Source: Methanobrevibacter sp.
Lineage (GTDB): Archaea; Methanobacteriota; Methanobacteria; Methanobacteriales; Methanobacteriaceae
Reading direction: 5' to 3'
NCBI GenBank assembly: GCA_017434525.1
Contig: JAFRFD010000068.1
Location: 1 to 40,521, forward strand
Length of the DNA stretch: 40,521 nt
A model generated the notes under the pieces. That model was not told the DNA's origin, did no database searches, and was given only the letters and a program-made list of their open reading frames with translations. The stretch's first letter is position 1, and each line of letters begins with the position of its first letter. The position numbers were made by a program, and so were the translations under genes. Shown piece after piece: positions 14,384 to 22,789 of the stretch.

Positions 14384-15159
14384 TATTTATACTCCTGTAT
14401 AATTTCGTCTAATATTTCTGGACTAGACAAGAATTCATCTTTGGCCAATGGAATTTTATAGCATATATTGCTAGAAATAGTCTCATAGAACTTAAGTCTG
14501 TTTTCAAGTTCCTTAAGATTCTGGTCCATTATACTATAGCTTTCTCCATCGACACGACGTAACTTGAACATGTCATGCCAGTGTCTATATCGGTCGTCAT
14601 TCTGGAAATTGTCAGTGTTGATTATTTCTTCTGGAATAGCCTCGGTACAGCGATAGTCATATAGGGCAGATTCATCACAATCCAGCATTTTCTGCTTTAG
14701 GTCTTTAGGAATATCAGAATCTACAATATAATCATAAAAATCGGTAACTACATTACGGAAATGAGTCTTGGTCCTGTTTACAATTGTTTCCCTGACAGCA
14801 TCCATGTCATACTTATAAGCAAGGAAAAATGGAATATCACTATCGATTAATAAGTTAACCAGCTTTTTATCAGACGTAGTAGCTACATATTCAGCATCTA
14901 ATTCAGCTATTTTATCAAGAGCCATATTTTCCCAGCCATCGACAAGAGCCATATTACCTTCGGAATCCGGTTCGCCCCAGATACCAGGAATATCGGCTAC
15001 TTCAAGATCATAGCCACTTCCGAGTTTTTTCTTGTTCAATTTTTCGATAAATGTAGTCTTACCTGTACCCATATCAGCACAGATAATTATCGGATAATTC
15101 TTGTTAAATAGATCATATCCAGATTCTTTCAAAATTGTTACTGCTTTATTTAAATTCAT
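14383..15159 (-). CDS. Tagged P-loop ATPase/kinase-like protein (258 aa)
   Basis: Residues 1-18 (MNLNKAVTILKESGYDLF) are a divergent copy of the tag, without an [ILV]xE site. Next comes a strand and Walker A, IIICADMGTGKTTF (residues about 24-37), then ADIPGIW and a strand ending FFLAYKYD, as in small nucleotide kinases. The C-terminal part is helical and acidic. The substrate is unknown; a nucleoside or nucleotide kinase or an AAA-like ATPase are both possible. It is in an early-type operon, unlike the other tagged genes. Confidence 0.78.
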   Translation of the reverse strand: MNLNKAVTILKESGYDLFNKNYPIIICADMGTGKTTFIEKLNKKKLGSGYDLEVADIPGIWGEPDSEGNMALVDGWENMALDKIAELDAEYVATTSDKKLVNLLIDSDIPFFLAYKYDMDAVRETIVNRTKTHFRNVVTDFYDYIVDSDIPKDLKQKMLDCDESALYDYRCTEAIPEEIINTDNFQNDDRYRHWHDMFKLRRVDGESYSIMDQNLKELENRLKFYETISSNICYKIPLAKDEFLSSPEILDEIIQEYK

Positions 15160-15170
15160 ATTATTTCTTT

Positions 15171-15368
15171 TTAGACATATCCGTAAATTTTTATTGCTCG
15201 ATTACCTTTCCAGTCCAGAGTATCGTCATAGCAATCTATATTTAGGTCATCTGTAAAATAATTCTGACCAGTAGCTATATGATATTCTTTAGGACAGGAT
15301 AATACTTCAATATCACCGTGTTTTTCTTGATACTCTTGTAAAATCTTTATAAGTCTTGATACTTTCAT
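15171..15368 (-). CDS. Small hypothetical phage protein (65 aa)
   Basis: The pattern MKVSRLIKILQEYQEKHGD, then IEV, and an ending AIKIYGYV is common in small phage proteins (helix, GD-[IL]-EV turn, strand). It overlaps the upstream stop by four bases (ATGA). Function unknown. Confidence 0.75.
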   Translation of the reverse strand: MKVSRLIKILQEYQEKHGDIEVLSCPKEYHIATGQNYFTDDLNIDCYDDTLDWKGNRAIKIYGYV

Positions 15369-15793
15369 TTCTTAGCTTCCTTTTGATTCATAGCACTTCT
15401 TACAGAACGTAATACAGAATCATCATTAACTAATTTCTTAAGAATATTATGAAATTCTTTTTGGTTATTAATTTTAATAACTTTTGAATCTTCTGTTTTA
15501 AGTGATTTAACTAATACAGGGTATGTTTCTGCATAAGAAAGAACTGCAAACCTATTACGAACAGGAGAATTGATTTTAGTATTATTATATGAAAAAATCA
15601 GATAATAATTTTCATCCATAGCTTCATCATCGAAATAATGTTCTGCTTCAACTTCATGGATTGGTTGCAAAGTCATACGACCAACGCCTTTCGTAATACC
15701 ACAAACTTCATTATTTAATCTATCAAGTTCATCATCTACCTTATCGGAAGAATCGTCCATGAGTTTTTTTAAATCAAAATAATCGTTTTTCAT
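15365..15793 (-). CDS. Hypothetical protein (142 aa)
   Basis: A charged helical N-terminus (MKNDYFDLKKLMDDSSDKVD) precedes a beta-rich middle (ENYYLIFSYNNTKINSPV) and a basic helical end (SVLRSVRSAMNQKEAKK). No family recognised. Coupled to the next gene through an ATGA overlap. Confidence 0.75.
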   Translation of the reverse strand: MKNDYFDLKKLMDDSSDKVDDELDRLNNEVCGITKGVGRMTLQPIHEVEAEHYFDDEAMDENYYLIFSYNNTKINSPVRNRFAVLSYAETYPVLVKSLKTEDSKVIKINNQKEFHNILKKLVNDDSVLRSVRSAMNQKEAKK

Positions 15794-15811
15794 TTTACAT
15801 TTTCCTTCTTT

Positions 15812-16273
15812 TTATTTTCTCCCGAAATAATCCTTTTCCCATTTATATGAAAGTTCTAACTTGCCTTCCCAATAAGCTTTAACTTTTGCCCAGAATTCCA
15901 TCTTTTTTGAAATCCATTCTTCTGTAATAGTTTCATTTATATTCATCTGTTCGAAACCTTCAGACATAAATTGAGCATATTTAATTCTCATTCTGCACAA
16001 TCCACGAAATGCATTATAGAATAACAAAGCATTAGAACACATTTCTGCACGGGGAACGCTAATAACGGCTGGAATTTCTGTTTGTGCAGGTAATTCATAT
16101 ACGACTGGAATATCACTATAATTTTCACAACAATGTGTTTTTGCTTCTTCTGTAGTAATAGAAAAAGCAAAATCATATGCATCAGGTTCGTTTCGACATG
16201 AAATCATATCACGACCACAAAACCAATTATCTACCGAGAAATATACTACATCTTTCTTATTTTCTACTGTCAT
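15812..16273 (-). CDS. Hypothetical protein (153 aa)
   Basis: Starts MTVENKKDVVYFSVDNWFCG. It has a mixed alpha/beta first half with scattered Cys (FCG, MISC, HCC), then a helical, Trp-rich C-terminus (WISKKMEFWAKVKAYWEGKL). No family recognised; the role is unknown. Confidence 0.75.
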   Translation of the reverse strand: MTVENKKDVVYFSVDNWFCGRDMISCRNEPDAYDFAFSITTEEAKTHCCENYSDIPVVYELPAQTEIPAVISVPRAEMCSNALLFYNAFRGLCRMRIKYAQFMSEGFEQMNINETITEEWISKKMEFWAKVKAYWEGKLELSYKWEKDYFGRK

Positions 16274-16282
16274 TTTATTCCT

Positions 16283-16423
16283 TTATTCTTCATTCTTCAT
16301 GTGATTTCTAATTTTATCTTGTTCATATTTCGCACAAGTTCTTCCACTTGGATGCAGTATATAAAATACACAAGTCATTATTACGAATCCTAGATATAAC
16401 CATTCACCTAATGATATTTCCAT
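16283..16423 (-). CDS. Small single-span membrane protein (46 aa)
   Basis: Begins MEISLGEWLYLGFVIMTCVF, one hydrophobic segment, then a short basic, polar tail. Fits between two well-supported genes with short spacers and is likely real. Function unknown. Confidence 0.65.
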   Translation of the reverse strand: MEISLGEWLYLGFVIMTCVFYILHPSGRTCAKYEQDKIRNHMKNEE

Positions 16424-16432
16424 AATAACCTC

Positions 16433-16696
16433 TTACGTTATATCCCAATCGTCGTCTTCATCATCACGCATAGGAATATACTTCCTATCCCAATTCCAGT
16501 TAACTTCATCAAGACATTCACATTCTTCTAATGTTTGAACGACTTTCATATTCATCCAACCATCCCATTCATACATCTTGAATTCTGCATGTGGTTCTTT
16601 ACGCTGCATATCTGCTACTATTCTTTCAACTACATCACTGGTAGTATCATAAGAAGCAGATAAGAATGTTCCATTTTTCTTAATAAAATATTTCAT
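16433..16696 (-). CDS. Hypothetical protein (87 aa)
   Basis: Starts MKYFIKKNGTFLSASYDTTS and ends in an acidic tail (RDDEDDDWDIT). The middle has the aromatic stretch MYEWDGWMNMKVV. No family recognised. Confidence 0.75.
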   Translation of the reverse strand: MKYFIKKNGTFLSASYDTTSDVVERIVADMQRKEPHAEFKMYEWDGWMNMKVVQTLEECECLDEVNWNWDRKYIPMRDDEDDDWDIT

Positions 16697-17128
16697 TTAA
16701 TTATCCTTTATACACAATCTATGAACAATGCTTTGATAAATATCATCTACTAAATGTGGTGTCTTAGGTCCATAGCAAACTAAATCTTCAAGCTTATTAT
16801 CTACATAATGCAAATAGTATTTACCATTAGTTCCACCTTCTTCAGTAATATAACTAATTAATGCAACTATTTCTTTATCATCCCAGACGTTTATTTTATT
16901 GAATGGTTCGTTAAACTCAAAAATAATATTCTTCCAAGTATCACTAATATTCTTTATTCGATTATAAATTTCTTTTATCGAATAAGTATAATTTACATCA
17001 ATGGTTTTACCATTAAGTGATAAAGCAAATTCTTCAATTATTTTTTTATTTAGGATATATTCTTCGTAACGTCCTCTGAACATCTCATAAATTATATCGT
17101 CAATTTCATTTGCCGAGATTTTGACCAT
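16697..17128 (-). CDS. Hypothetical protein (143 aa)
   Basis: The start at 17128 (MVKISANEIDDIIYEMFRG) was preferred over a frame extension to 17212 because TGGAGTG lies just before it and the extension would overlap the upstream gene by over 100 bases. Helical first half, beta-rich second half (IVALISYITEEGGTNGKYYL). No family recognised. Confidence 0.72.
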   Translation of the reverse strand: MVKISANEIDDIIYEMFRGRYEEYILNKKIIEEFALSLNGKTIDVNYTYSIKEIYNRIKNISDTWKNIIFEFNEPFNKINVWDDKEIVALISYITEEGGTNGKYYLHYVDNKLEDLVCYGPKTPHLVDDIYQSIVHRLCIKDN

Positions 17129-17396
17129 AAGCACTCCAGTTAATAACACTATATTTTGCATCGCCATGATTAAGAAGATAGTCATCTCTATCAGGATCAT
17201 CGAATGCATCATCGAATAAACCGTCTAATGCACAACCAACAGATTCACAGATTTCTTGGTCCATGATTGCAACATCACGTTCTGTGACTTCTTCATAAGT
17301 TTGGTCAATATGATTACCATTTTCGTCTCGAGTATCTTTCAAGACTTCTGGGGTATATTCAACTGTGACAATAAGTTTTATTTTTCTTCTTTCCAT
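17106..17396 (-). CDS. Hypothetical acidic protein (96 aa)
   Basis: Starts MERRKIKLIVTVEYTPEVLK (beta strand), with an acidic loop GLFDDAFDDPDRDDYLL in the second half. Overlaps the downstream gene by 23 bases. No family recognised. Confidence 0.75.
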   Translation of the reverse strand: MERRKIKLIVTVEYTPEVLKDTRDENGNHIDQTYEEVTERDVAIMDQEICESVGCALDGLFDDAFDDPDRDDYLLNHGDAKYSVINWSAYGQNLGK

Positions 17397-17680
17397 AATA
17401 TACCTTTAATACGTTTCGGATTTAATGCATTTTGTAATAGTTCTTCTTTCATATCTTTTAAGGTTATTTTCCAAATATCTTCTTTAGTATGTAATCTTTC
17501 TGATAATTTTGCTTCATTTCCAATCCAAGCATAAAATCGTCTAGTACCAAGTTTTTTCTCGATTAAACACAATGTGTTCCAATGCCTAGCTTCTAATTCT
17601 TTTGTAGAATCATCAGTAATATTACAAATGCTTTCAATTTCTTTTCTTATCTTCTGATTATTCTTATCTTCATTATGCAT
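17378..17680 (-). CDS. Hypothetical helical protein (100 aa)
   Basis: The ATG at 17680 (MHNEDKNNQKIRKEIESICN) has GGTGA in front and overlaps the upstream stop by eight bases; a longer frame from 17728 lies inside the previous gene. All-helical and basic (KRIKGILWKEEK end). Two conserved-looking Trp residues. No family recognised. Confidence 0.72.
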   Translation of the reverse strand: MHNEDKNNQKIRKEIESICNITDDSTKELEARHWNTLCLIEKKLGTRRFYAWIGNEAKLSERLHTKEDIWKITLKDMKEELLQNALNPKRIKGILWKEEK

Positions 17681-18413
17681 TTTCACCACTATAAATTTTA
17701 AAAACACGTGGATAATCTTCATATGCATACTTTACTTTATATTGTTGCATTGTAGGATCAGGAGTTAACCAATACTCAACTTTTTGCGCATTGTCATAAA
17801 ATTTTTTTGTAACATGGATAAACCTAATTGCATTACCATTTGTATTATATACGCTTTGGTCAGGAATTTCTATATTTGACCATTTCCAAATAAAATCTTG
17901 CTTATATTTACCAAACTTTTTTGAAAGTAATTCTTTAATAAGACTGTCTGGTAACTTAATTTCCATGACTTCTTTTAACTTATTAGCCGGTAATGCATTA
18001 GCATTTTCGTTTCTTACTCTTTCAATTTCTTCTCTGAATCTACTTTCTTGCTGTTGATATTGACGTCTGAATTCATCTTCACGATCGTTATGTTCACGAC
18101 GCATTCGAGTAACGTATTCTTCTAATTCTTTGATTCGTTCTTGATAGATATTTTCAATAGATGGAATTTCTGCACAATGTGGATATGTATTCTGTAGTTT
18201 AATTGTATTATCATATGATGCATTACAATTATGATTATTGCTAATGTCTTCTATATTGGTTATCCAGTATACATATCCTTCTAAATTAACATAGCCTTCA
18301 ACCCGTAAAGCAGAAGGCCTATAATCACCATTTCGCCATACCAACATTAACCTAGGATGTCCATCCCAGTCTGAAGGTTGTAATTCTGTTAATTCCACAT
18401 TTTTATATTTCAT
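17673..18413 (-). CDS. Hypothetical protein with central coiled coil (246 aa)
   Basis: A beta-rich N-terminal domain (LMLVWRNGDYRPSALRVEGY), a charged coiled coil at about residues 86-140 (ERIKELEEYVTRMRREH and onwards), and a C-terminal alpha/beta domain. The coiled coil suggests oligomerisation. No family recognised. Overlaps the upstream stop by one base. Confidence 0.78.
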   Translation of the reverse strand: MKYKNVELTELQPSDWDGHPRLMLVWRNGDYRPSALRVEGYVNLEGYVYWITNIEDISNNHNCNASYDNTIKLQNTYPHCAEIPSIENIYQERIKELEEYVTRMRREHNDREDEFRRQYQQQESRFREEIERVRNENANALPANKLKEVMEIKLPDSLIKELLSKKFGKYKQDFIWKWSNIEIPDQSVYNTNGNAIRFIHVTKKFYDNAQKVEYWLTPDPTMQQYKVKYAYEDYPRVFKIYSGENA

Positions 18414-18820
18414 TATCTATAGCCCCTTGTAAAAGATTTAATAGTATGATTACCATTATGAATAGAAATCATGTCATTCTTTTCATCGTCCATAAGACGA
18501 TCCATTTCTTTTTCTGCATCGTTTTCTGTATCAACATATTTTCTACCCTTATATCTCTTACCATTGTCAATACCAGAATAATCTACATAAAAATCTCCCA
18601 AGTCATTAGCTTTTCTGAATTTTTCAAGGTCAAACTTAGGAGTATTTAACATATGTTCAAGCACTTTGGTTACGGTAGTTTTATCAAGCTTATTTTCTTC
18701 GTCCATACGATAGCTTTTAAGCTCTTTTAACCAATCAGCTAGCTGTTTATGTTCTAAACCGCATGCATCGCCACAGAGTGCCTTTTCTTCGCAATGTTGG
18801 ATAGCTTCATCTAAAGTCAT
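18413..18820 (-). CDS. Conserved small phage protein, Cys motif (135 aa)
   Basis: The opening MTLDEAIQHCEEKAL, with C-G-D-A-C and then EHKQLADWLKELK, is a motif I recognise from many small phage proteins of unknown function. Residue pairs C10, C16 and C20 may bind a metal. The second half is basic and less familiar (YVDYSGIDNGKRYKGRKY). Overlaps the upstream gene by 14 bases. Confidence 0.8.
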   Translation of the reverse strand: MTLDEAIQHCEEKALCGDACGLEHKQLADWLKELKSYRMDEENKLDKTTVTKVLEHMLNTPKFDLEKFRKANDLGDFYVDYSGIDNGKRYKGRKYVDTENDAEKEMDRLMDDEKNDMISIHNGNHTIKSFTRGYR

Positions 18821-19394
18821 GTTTTTCCTTTTTCAAGTGTTTAACGATTTTTACTAATGTTTCTCTATCCATCTCGTCAATCATTTCATCAGAAAGCTTT
18901 TTAATAGTATCATTCATTGAAACCGGCTTTGTTTGTGGGAAAATGACAGCAGATAAGTTATCCTTACGACATTTAGCAATATAATCTCTAAGAACATCCG
19001 GATTATCATGTAACATTTTATAGAATTCATCAAGTGTGAATTTTTGATTTGTTACATTAAAAATAACAGTATCATAACAAATGGTTAATTTTTCCTGACC
19101 ATCAGATTCATCAATATAATGCGTATATCTAACAGGAATCTGGATTAAGCTGACCATTTTAGAACTAACAGGACATTCAAAATAAAAAATTCTAGTTCCA
19201 CAATCTCTAAGATGTTCTACCTGAATATCTGGATATTCAGTTTTAAGAACACCCTCAATAATTTCGACTATATTACGTGAGCGTTCTTCTGGGCTAGTGT
19301 CAAACTTTTTTCTTTTTGCTTTTTCTTTTTCGGCTTTCTTAAGTAAATAAATCTGATAGGATTCTTCTACCATCTGTTCTTCTTCATCTTCCAT
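18807..19394 (-). CDS. Hypothetical protein (195 aa)
   Basis: Acidic start (MEDEEEQMVEES), a Lys-rich helix (LLKKAEKEKAKRKKFD), a beta-rich centre (RIFYFECPVSSKMVSLIQIPV), and a helical C-terminus. No family recognised. Confidence 0.78.
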   Translation of the reverse strand: MEDEEEQMVEESYQIYLLKKAEKEKAKRKKFDTSPEERSRNIVEIIEGVLKTEYPDIQVEHLRDCGTRIFYFECPVSSKMVSLIQIPVRYTHYIDESDGQEKLTICYDTVIFNVTNQKFTLDEFYKMLHDNPDVLRDYIAKCRKDNLSAVIFPQTKPVSMNDTIKKLSDEMIDEMDRETLVKIVKHLKKEKHDFR

Positions 19395-19403
19395 ACTATT
19401 ACC

Positions 19404-19775
19404 TTAATACTTTAAAACTTCTGGATATTTTGTGAGAATATCACGTAATGCAAACATCAAATCATACTTTGCTCTAAAATTCAATTCAGTAGGATTATCC
19501 CAATCAGACTGGTGAACTGTTGTATCATTAAGATGAAAATTGATTTCCTTCATATCTTCATCTGTAAACTGGAATTTTTCTTCTTCTTGAAGACGTTTCA
19601 ATAAAGCACGAACATCGTCTACTACTTGACCGAGATATACAGTATAATCACTTTTAACAGAATTTAAACCCTGATAATAGTGGTAATGAAGCATGTTCTT
19701 TCCTTCATCCAATTCTTCTTTACGATACATTGCAAATATATCGTCAAGCATTCCAAAAAATTCCATATATCTCAT
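19404..19775 (-). CDS. Hypothetical helical protein (123 aa)
   Basis: Starts MRYMEFFGMLDDIFAMYRKE. Largely helical, with an aromatic His/Tyr stretch (MLHYHYYQG). The ATG overlaps the stop of the small gene upstream (TAATG). No family recognised. Confidence 0.75.
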   Translation of the reverse strand: MRYMEFFGMLDDIFAMYRKEELDEGKNMLHYHYYQGLNSVKSDYTVYLGQVVDDVRALLKRLQEEEKFQFTDEDMKEINFHLNDTTVHQSDWDNPTELNFRAKYDLMFALRDILTKYPEVLKY

Positions 19776-19918
19776 TAGCTATCCCTTTCGTCTTTATTTT
19801 GACCAGTAACCATATAAGTGATGTGTCTCATAATGGTATTGACTGTGCAATAACCAAAAAACAGGATAAGAAAAGTCAATCCTGGATTTTCTTTACAAAA
19901 ATTTAATACATCTATCAT
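19775..19918 (-). CDS. Small single-span membrane protein (47 aa)
   Basis: Begins MIDVLNFCKENPGLTFLILF. The NPGLTF start followed by one hydrophobic segment is typical of small phage membrane proteins. Coupled to the downstream gene by TAATG. Function unknown. Confidence 0.68.
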   Translation of the reverse strand: MIDVLNFCKENPGLTFLILFFGYCTVNTIMRHITYMVTGQNKDERDS

Positions 19919-19920
19919 TT

Positions 19921-20220
19921 TTATTCCTTAATAAATTTTTCATCAAAATTAATATTCCAACTAAACGGCCTTATATATGGATCATCATAAAATGACTCAG
20001 GATGTTCTGGGTTTTCAAAATGTTCGTAATTAATAGTCCAAATTATATTGTTATCATTTATCTTTTCTTCGATACCAATAGTTATAAAATTTTTTACATC
20101 TGGAGCGAAAACTTCATTCATAATTATACCTCGAACATTGCTATACCATTCAAAGGTATAACATGTTTTTTCATCATCTGAAAAACATACATCCCAATTA
20201 TCACTACCATGATTTGTCAT
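19921..20220 (-). CDS. Hypothetical beta-rich protein (99 aa)
   Basis: Starts MTNHGSDNWDVCFSDDEKTC and contains several beta strands with aromatic residues (IIWTINYEHFENPEHPESF). Acidic overall. No family recognised. Confidence 0.75.
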   Translation of the reverse strand: MTNHGSDNWDVCFSDDEKTCYTFEWYSNVRGIIMNEVFAPDVKNFITIGIEEKINDNNIIWTINYEHFENPEHPESFYDDPYIRPFSWNINFDEKFIKE

Positions 20221-20222
20221 TG

Positions 20223-20486
20223 TTACTCCTCATCTACAATTTTTGAGTTTATAACATTAAATTTCTCGTCATATTCATAAAAGACATGACGACCCTTTTC
20301 ATACTTATGGTCAAAGTAATTTACATATCCAGGAGGAAAATACATATGTGTAATATGAACATCCTTGATTCGACCATTGGGCTTATATTCGTTAATTCCC
20401 CAATATTCATCACCATCTCGTTCTCTCCAATGGATAGCGAGATTATATTCATCGACTTCTAATTCTTCATACTTATGCTTAGCCAT
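20223..20486 (-). CDS. Hypothetical protein (87 aa)
   Basis: Starts MAKHKYEELEVDEYNLAIHW, with a Tyr/Pro-rich middle (HMYFPPGYVNYFDHKYEKG). No family recognised. Two bases separate it from the next gene. Confidence 0.75.
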   Translation of the reverse strand: MAKHKYEELEVDEYNLAIHWRERDGDEYWGINEYKPNGRIKDVHITHMYFPPGYVNYFDHKYEKGRHVFYEYDEKFNVINSKIVDEE

Positions 20487-20504
20487 AATACTTAACCTTT
20501 ATTA

Positions 20505-20630
20505 TCATTTCTTCTTATTTTCCCAATCATTGAAACGTAAAGGTAAAAGCATAACAAACATCGTAATCATAGCTACGATGAGTTTGGATGCACCACTTGC
20601 TCTGAAAAGTTGAAATAATTGATTAAGCAT
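20505..20630 (-). CDS. Small single-span membrane protein (41 aa)
   Basis: Begins MLNQLFQLFRASGASKLIVA and continues hydrophobic to residue 32, then ends basic (WENKKK). It sits between two supported genes. Function unknown. Confidence 0.6.
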   Translation of the reverse strand: MLNQLFQLFRASGASKLIVAMITMFVMLLPLRFNDWENKKK

Positions 20631-20632
20631 TG

Positions 20633-20791
20633 TTATTCCTCATGAAAATCGAAAACTTTGAAACCTTCTGTAGTCATATCACGTTTTAAACGGTCTGCTT
20701 CAGAATCAGGAATATCTCTAAATTCCCTAAGTTGCGATGAAAAACCGCCTGAAAAATTGGAGTCTATTTTATAAACAATTAAACCTTTCAT
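20633..20791 (-). CDS. Small hypothetical protein (52 aa)
   Basis: The ATG at 20791 (MKGLIVYKIDSNFSGGFSSQ) overlaps the upstream stop by four bases (ATGA) and is preferred to a longer frame from 20845 inside that gene. A short alpha/beta protein with acidic end. No family recognised. Confidence 0.7.
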   Translation of the reverse strand: MKGLIVYKIDSNFSGGFSSQLREFRDIPDSEADRLKRDMTTEGFKVFDFHEE

Positions 20792-20988
20792 TTTGCCTGC
20801 CTTTTTATATATGGTTTTGTTACATAATATAACGTATCTACACAACGTTCTTGATTAACTGCTATTTCACATTGTGATTTCGTTGTAACAAGCTCGCCTG
20901 GATTTCCAAAATTAAGGCCTGCCATAAATGCACAAAATCCAATAATGAAAACTAAGATTAATACAAAACAACCCATTCCATCATTCAT
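20788..20988 (-). CDS. Small membrane protein, first gene of operon (66 aa)
   Basis: One hydrophobic helix (residues 6-25, GCFVLILVFIIGFCAFMAGL) followed by a polar, basic tail with two Cys. It lies directly downstream of the promoter at 21040-21012, with AAAGGAA before the start. Function unknown. Confidence 0.75.
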   Translation of the reverse strand: MNDGMGCFVLILVFIIGFCAFMAGLNFGNPGELVTTKSQCEIAVNQERCVDTLYYVTKPYIKRQAK

Positions 20989-21011
20989 ACTAAATTCCTT
21001 TTAAATATAAA

Positions 21012-21040
21012 AATAATAAAAAAGAGTAGTTTTGTCAACC
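21012..21040 (-). promoter_or_regulatory. Sigma70-like promoter
   Basis: TTGACA (21040-21035), 17 bases, TATTTT (21017-21012). A better -10 (TATATT at 21011-21006) would require a 23-base spacer, so the 17-base reading is preferred. It drives the long operon 20988 to 13904. Confidence 0.65.
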
Positions 21041-21049
21041 GCTCTTTAT
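21023..21049 (-). terminator. Intrinsic terminator
   Basis: Outer stem AAAGAG / CTCTTT, one G-U and one mismatch, then an inner stem around a five-base loop that includes the next promoter's -35 box. Ends the operon 24123 to 21059. Confidence 0.72.
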
Positions 21050-21058
21050 AAAATAATT

Positions 21059-21493
21059 TTAATAGAAAATTCCTAGATTTGGTAATTGCGCTTCGCTATC
21101 TAAATCAAGCTCACGAACATTAAAAAAATAATTATCTCGTTTTATATTTTGATTAAACCAATCTGCTACTAGATGTCTATGACAAAATGTTCCGGTCTTT
21201 TCATAACACAATAGAATTATATTACTTTCTGATACTCCGCTAAATCCCTCTAATTCTCTTAAAACCTGTTCAGGATCCAATTTATCCAAAACTTCTTCTT
21301 TAAAATGCTTGGTATAATAATCATTATCTCCTTTATGAGAACCATTCTTCCATTCACTGTAAAATGACCATTTAGGCGCAAGTTTCTTATATTCAGCGCC
21401 CTTATACCAAATTGGTGCTTTAGCAGCAATAGAAATAGGAGTCAAGTTAGCAATTTGATAATTTTTTAATCTAGCAAAGTAACCGGTAAACAT
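21059..21493 (-). CDS. DUF488 family protein (144 aa)
   Basis: The DUF488 pattern is clear: SIAAKAPIWYKGAEYKKLAP in the first half, YTKHFKEEVLDKLDPEQVL, and IILLCYEKTGTFCHRHLVAD near the end. The family (YeaO-like) is widespread, with no agreed activity; a nucleic-acid or cysteine-linked role has been suggested. The ATG at 21493 overlaps the previous stop (TGATG). Confidence 0.88.
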   Translation of the reverse strand: MFTGYFARLKNYQIANLTPISIAAKAPIWYKGAEYKKLAPKWSFYSEWKNGSHKGDNDYYTKHFKEEVLDKLDPEQVLRELEGFSGVSESNIILLCYEKTGTFCHRHLVADWFNQNIKRDNYFFNVRELDLDSEAQLPNLGIFY

Positions 21494-21813
21494 CAATTAA
21501 CCTCAATATACCAGATTTTATACCAAAGATTATCATGTCCTTTTTCTAAAGTAACTTTAAGGCAAAACAGTGGTGATCCATGTTTAGTTTTAATAGACAA
21601 TAACCTTCTAGCAAATTCAGAACGATTATAATCTGGGAGATAACTAAACACATAATCAGGATATAAAGAACCTTCAGTTACATATAAAGAATAACCTGGA
21701 TCTTCTTCAAAAAGGTCAATGACTTCCTTATACTTCCTTTGACTAATAAGACCTTCAATATACCACATCGTTTCAAGTGGCATCATATCATTTTCTTCTT
21801 GATATTGTGTCAT
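21493..21813 (-). CDS. Hypothetical protein (106 aa)
   Basis: Starts MTQYQEENDMMPLETMWYIE. A helical first half resembles a short repeat-type fold (GLISQRKYKEVIDLFEEDPG); the second half is beta-rich. No family recognised. It has one-base overlaps with both neighbours. Confidence 0.75.
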   Translation of the reverse strand: MTQYQEENDMMPLETMWYIEGLISQRKYKEVIDLFEEDPGYSLYVTEGSLYPDYVFSYLPDYNRSEFARRLLSIKTKHGSPLFCLKVTLEKGHDNLWYKIWYIEVN

Positions 21814-22424
21814 TACAGAACCTTATCCTTTAAAATTGAACTACAAACATCCCAGTTTTCATTAATTTGAACGAGCTTATCCAAAATCGAAAAATCATTT
21901 ATCTTTTCGTATAAAGTGCTTTCTGTTTTTTCTATACCTTCACCAGTATAAACTGCGGAATAAAGGTTTTGACCAAAAATAGGTCTTGAATCGATGAACA
22001 TAAAATCTTGTGCTTCATCGCTTTTCTTTTTCCATTCTTCTACTTTCTGGTCATAATCGCTCATATCTACTCCCTTGTAGAAATCAACCAGAATAGTATC
22101 AGAACCGATAATACCGCCGCCAAAAATACTTCTTGCTTCAGAAGCTGGCGCAATCCTAATTCTCATAGCAGGAAGTTCTTTCATACCTTCAAACCATTTA
22201 TTAGGATATTGTTTACCTTCTTCTTTCTTTACCAATGTATAAATGACTTCAAATACATGAGGTAACATTCTACCCCAAAGGTCAGAATAATAATTAAACC
22301 AATAATAAATACCGTATTTATTATCTTTAGCAAATTTACTAGACCGTTGGTCAAATGCATTGCTTATAATATCACATGCATCTTTTGGTTTTGTAAAGTA
22401 AATGAATTTCGATTTAATATCCAT
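21813..22424 (-). CDS. Hypothetical protein (203 aa)
   Basis: Starts MDIKSKFIYFTKPKDACDII. A mixed alpha/beta protein with a central Gly-rich piece (SIFGGGIIGSDTILVDFYKG) and acidic helical parts. No family recognised. Confidence 0.77.
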   Translation of the reverse strand: MDIKSKFIYFTKPKDACDIISNAFDQRSSKFAKDNKYGIYYWFNYYSDLWGRMLPHVFEVIYTLVKKEEGKQYPNKWFEGMKELPAMRIRIAPASEARSIFGGGIIGSDTILVDFYKGVDMSDYDQKVEEWKKKSDEAQDFMFIDSRPIFGQNLYSAVYTGEGIEKTESTLYEKINDFSILDKLVQINENWDVCSSILKDKVL

Positions 22425-22426
22425 AA

Positions 22427-22789
22427 TTATACTCCAAATAATTTAGGAAATGGTCTTACAAATGTAGGTAATTCTGCTTTTTGATATTCTGTTCCAATAG
22501 ATTCTAAGACCTCAGGATTGTAATCATCAGTTCTTACATGCTTTCTATCGCTATGCTTTACGATATAATCATAATCAACCCAGTCTTCAAGTTTTTCTTC
22601 GACAATTTCATATCCATCATCGATATATTCCTTGGGGTTAACCATCTTTAATCTATATTTTTCAATAATAGAATTGATAAACTGTCGGTCAGTAGACTTT
22701 GCGACTTCTTTATAAGAATAATGGTCAGGATCTCCCTTACCAACAAATTGCATTTGTCTATATCTTAGAATATAAAAATAATCAGCCAT
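22427..22789 (-). CDS. Hypothetical protein (120 aa)
   Basis: The ATG at 22789 (MADYFYILRYRQMQFVGKGD) overlaps the upstream stop by eight bases and has GAGGAAA in front; the longer frame from 22852 was rejected. Mainly helical and charged. No family recognised. Confidence 0.73.
   Translation of the reverse strand: MADYFYILRYRQMQFVGKGDPDHYSYKEVAKSTDRQFINSIIEKYRLKMVNPKEYIDDGYEIVEEKLEDWVDYDYIVKHSDRKHVRTDDYNPEVLESIGTEYQKAELPTFVRPFPKLFGV

Noticed and set aside
14384..14391. TATAAATA on the minus strand just before the small membrane gene at 14383
   Set aside because: The match is made by the last codons and stop of the upstream gene and abuts the ATG directly, leaving no room for initiation and a leader.
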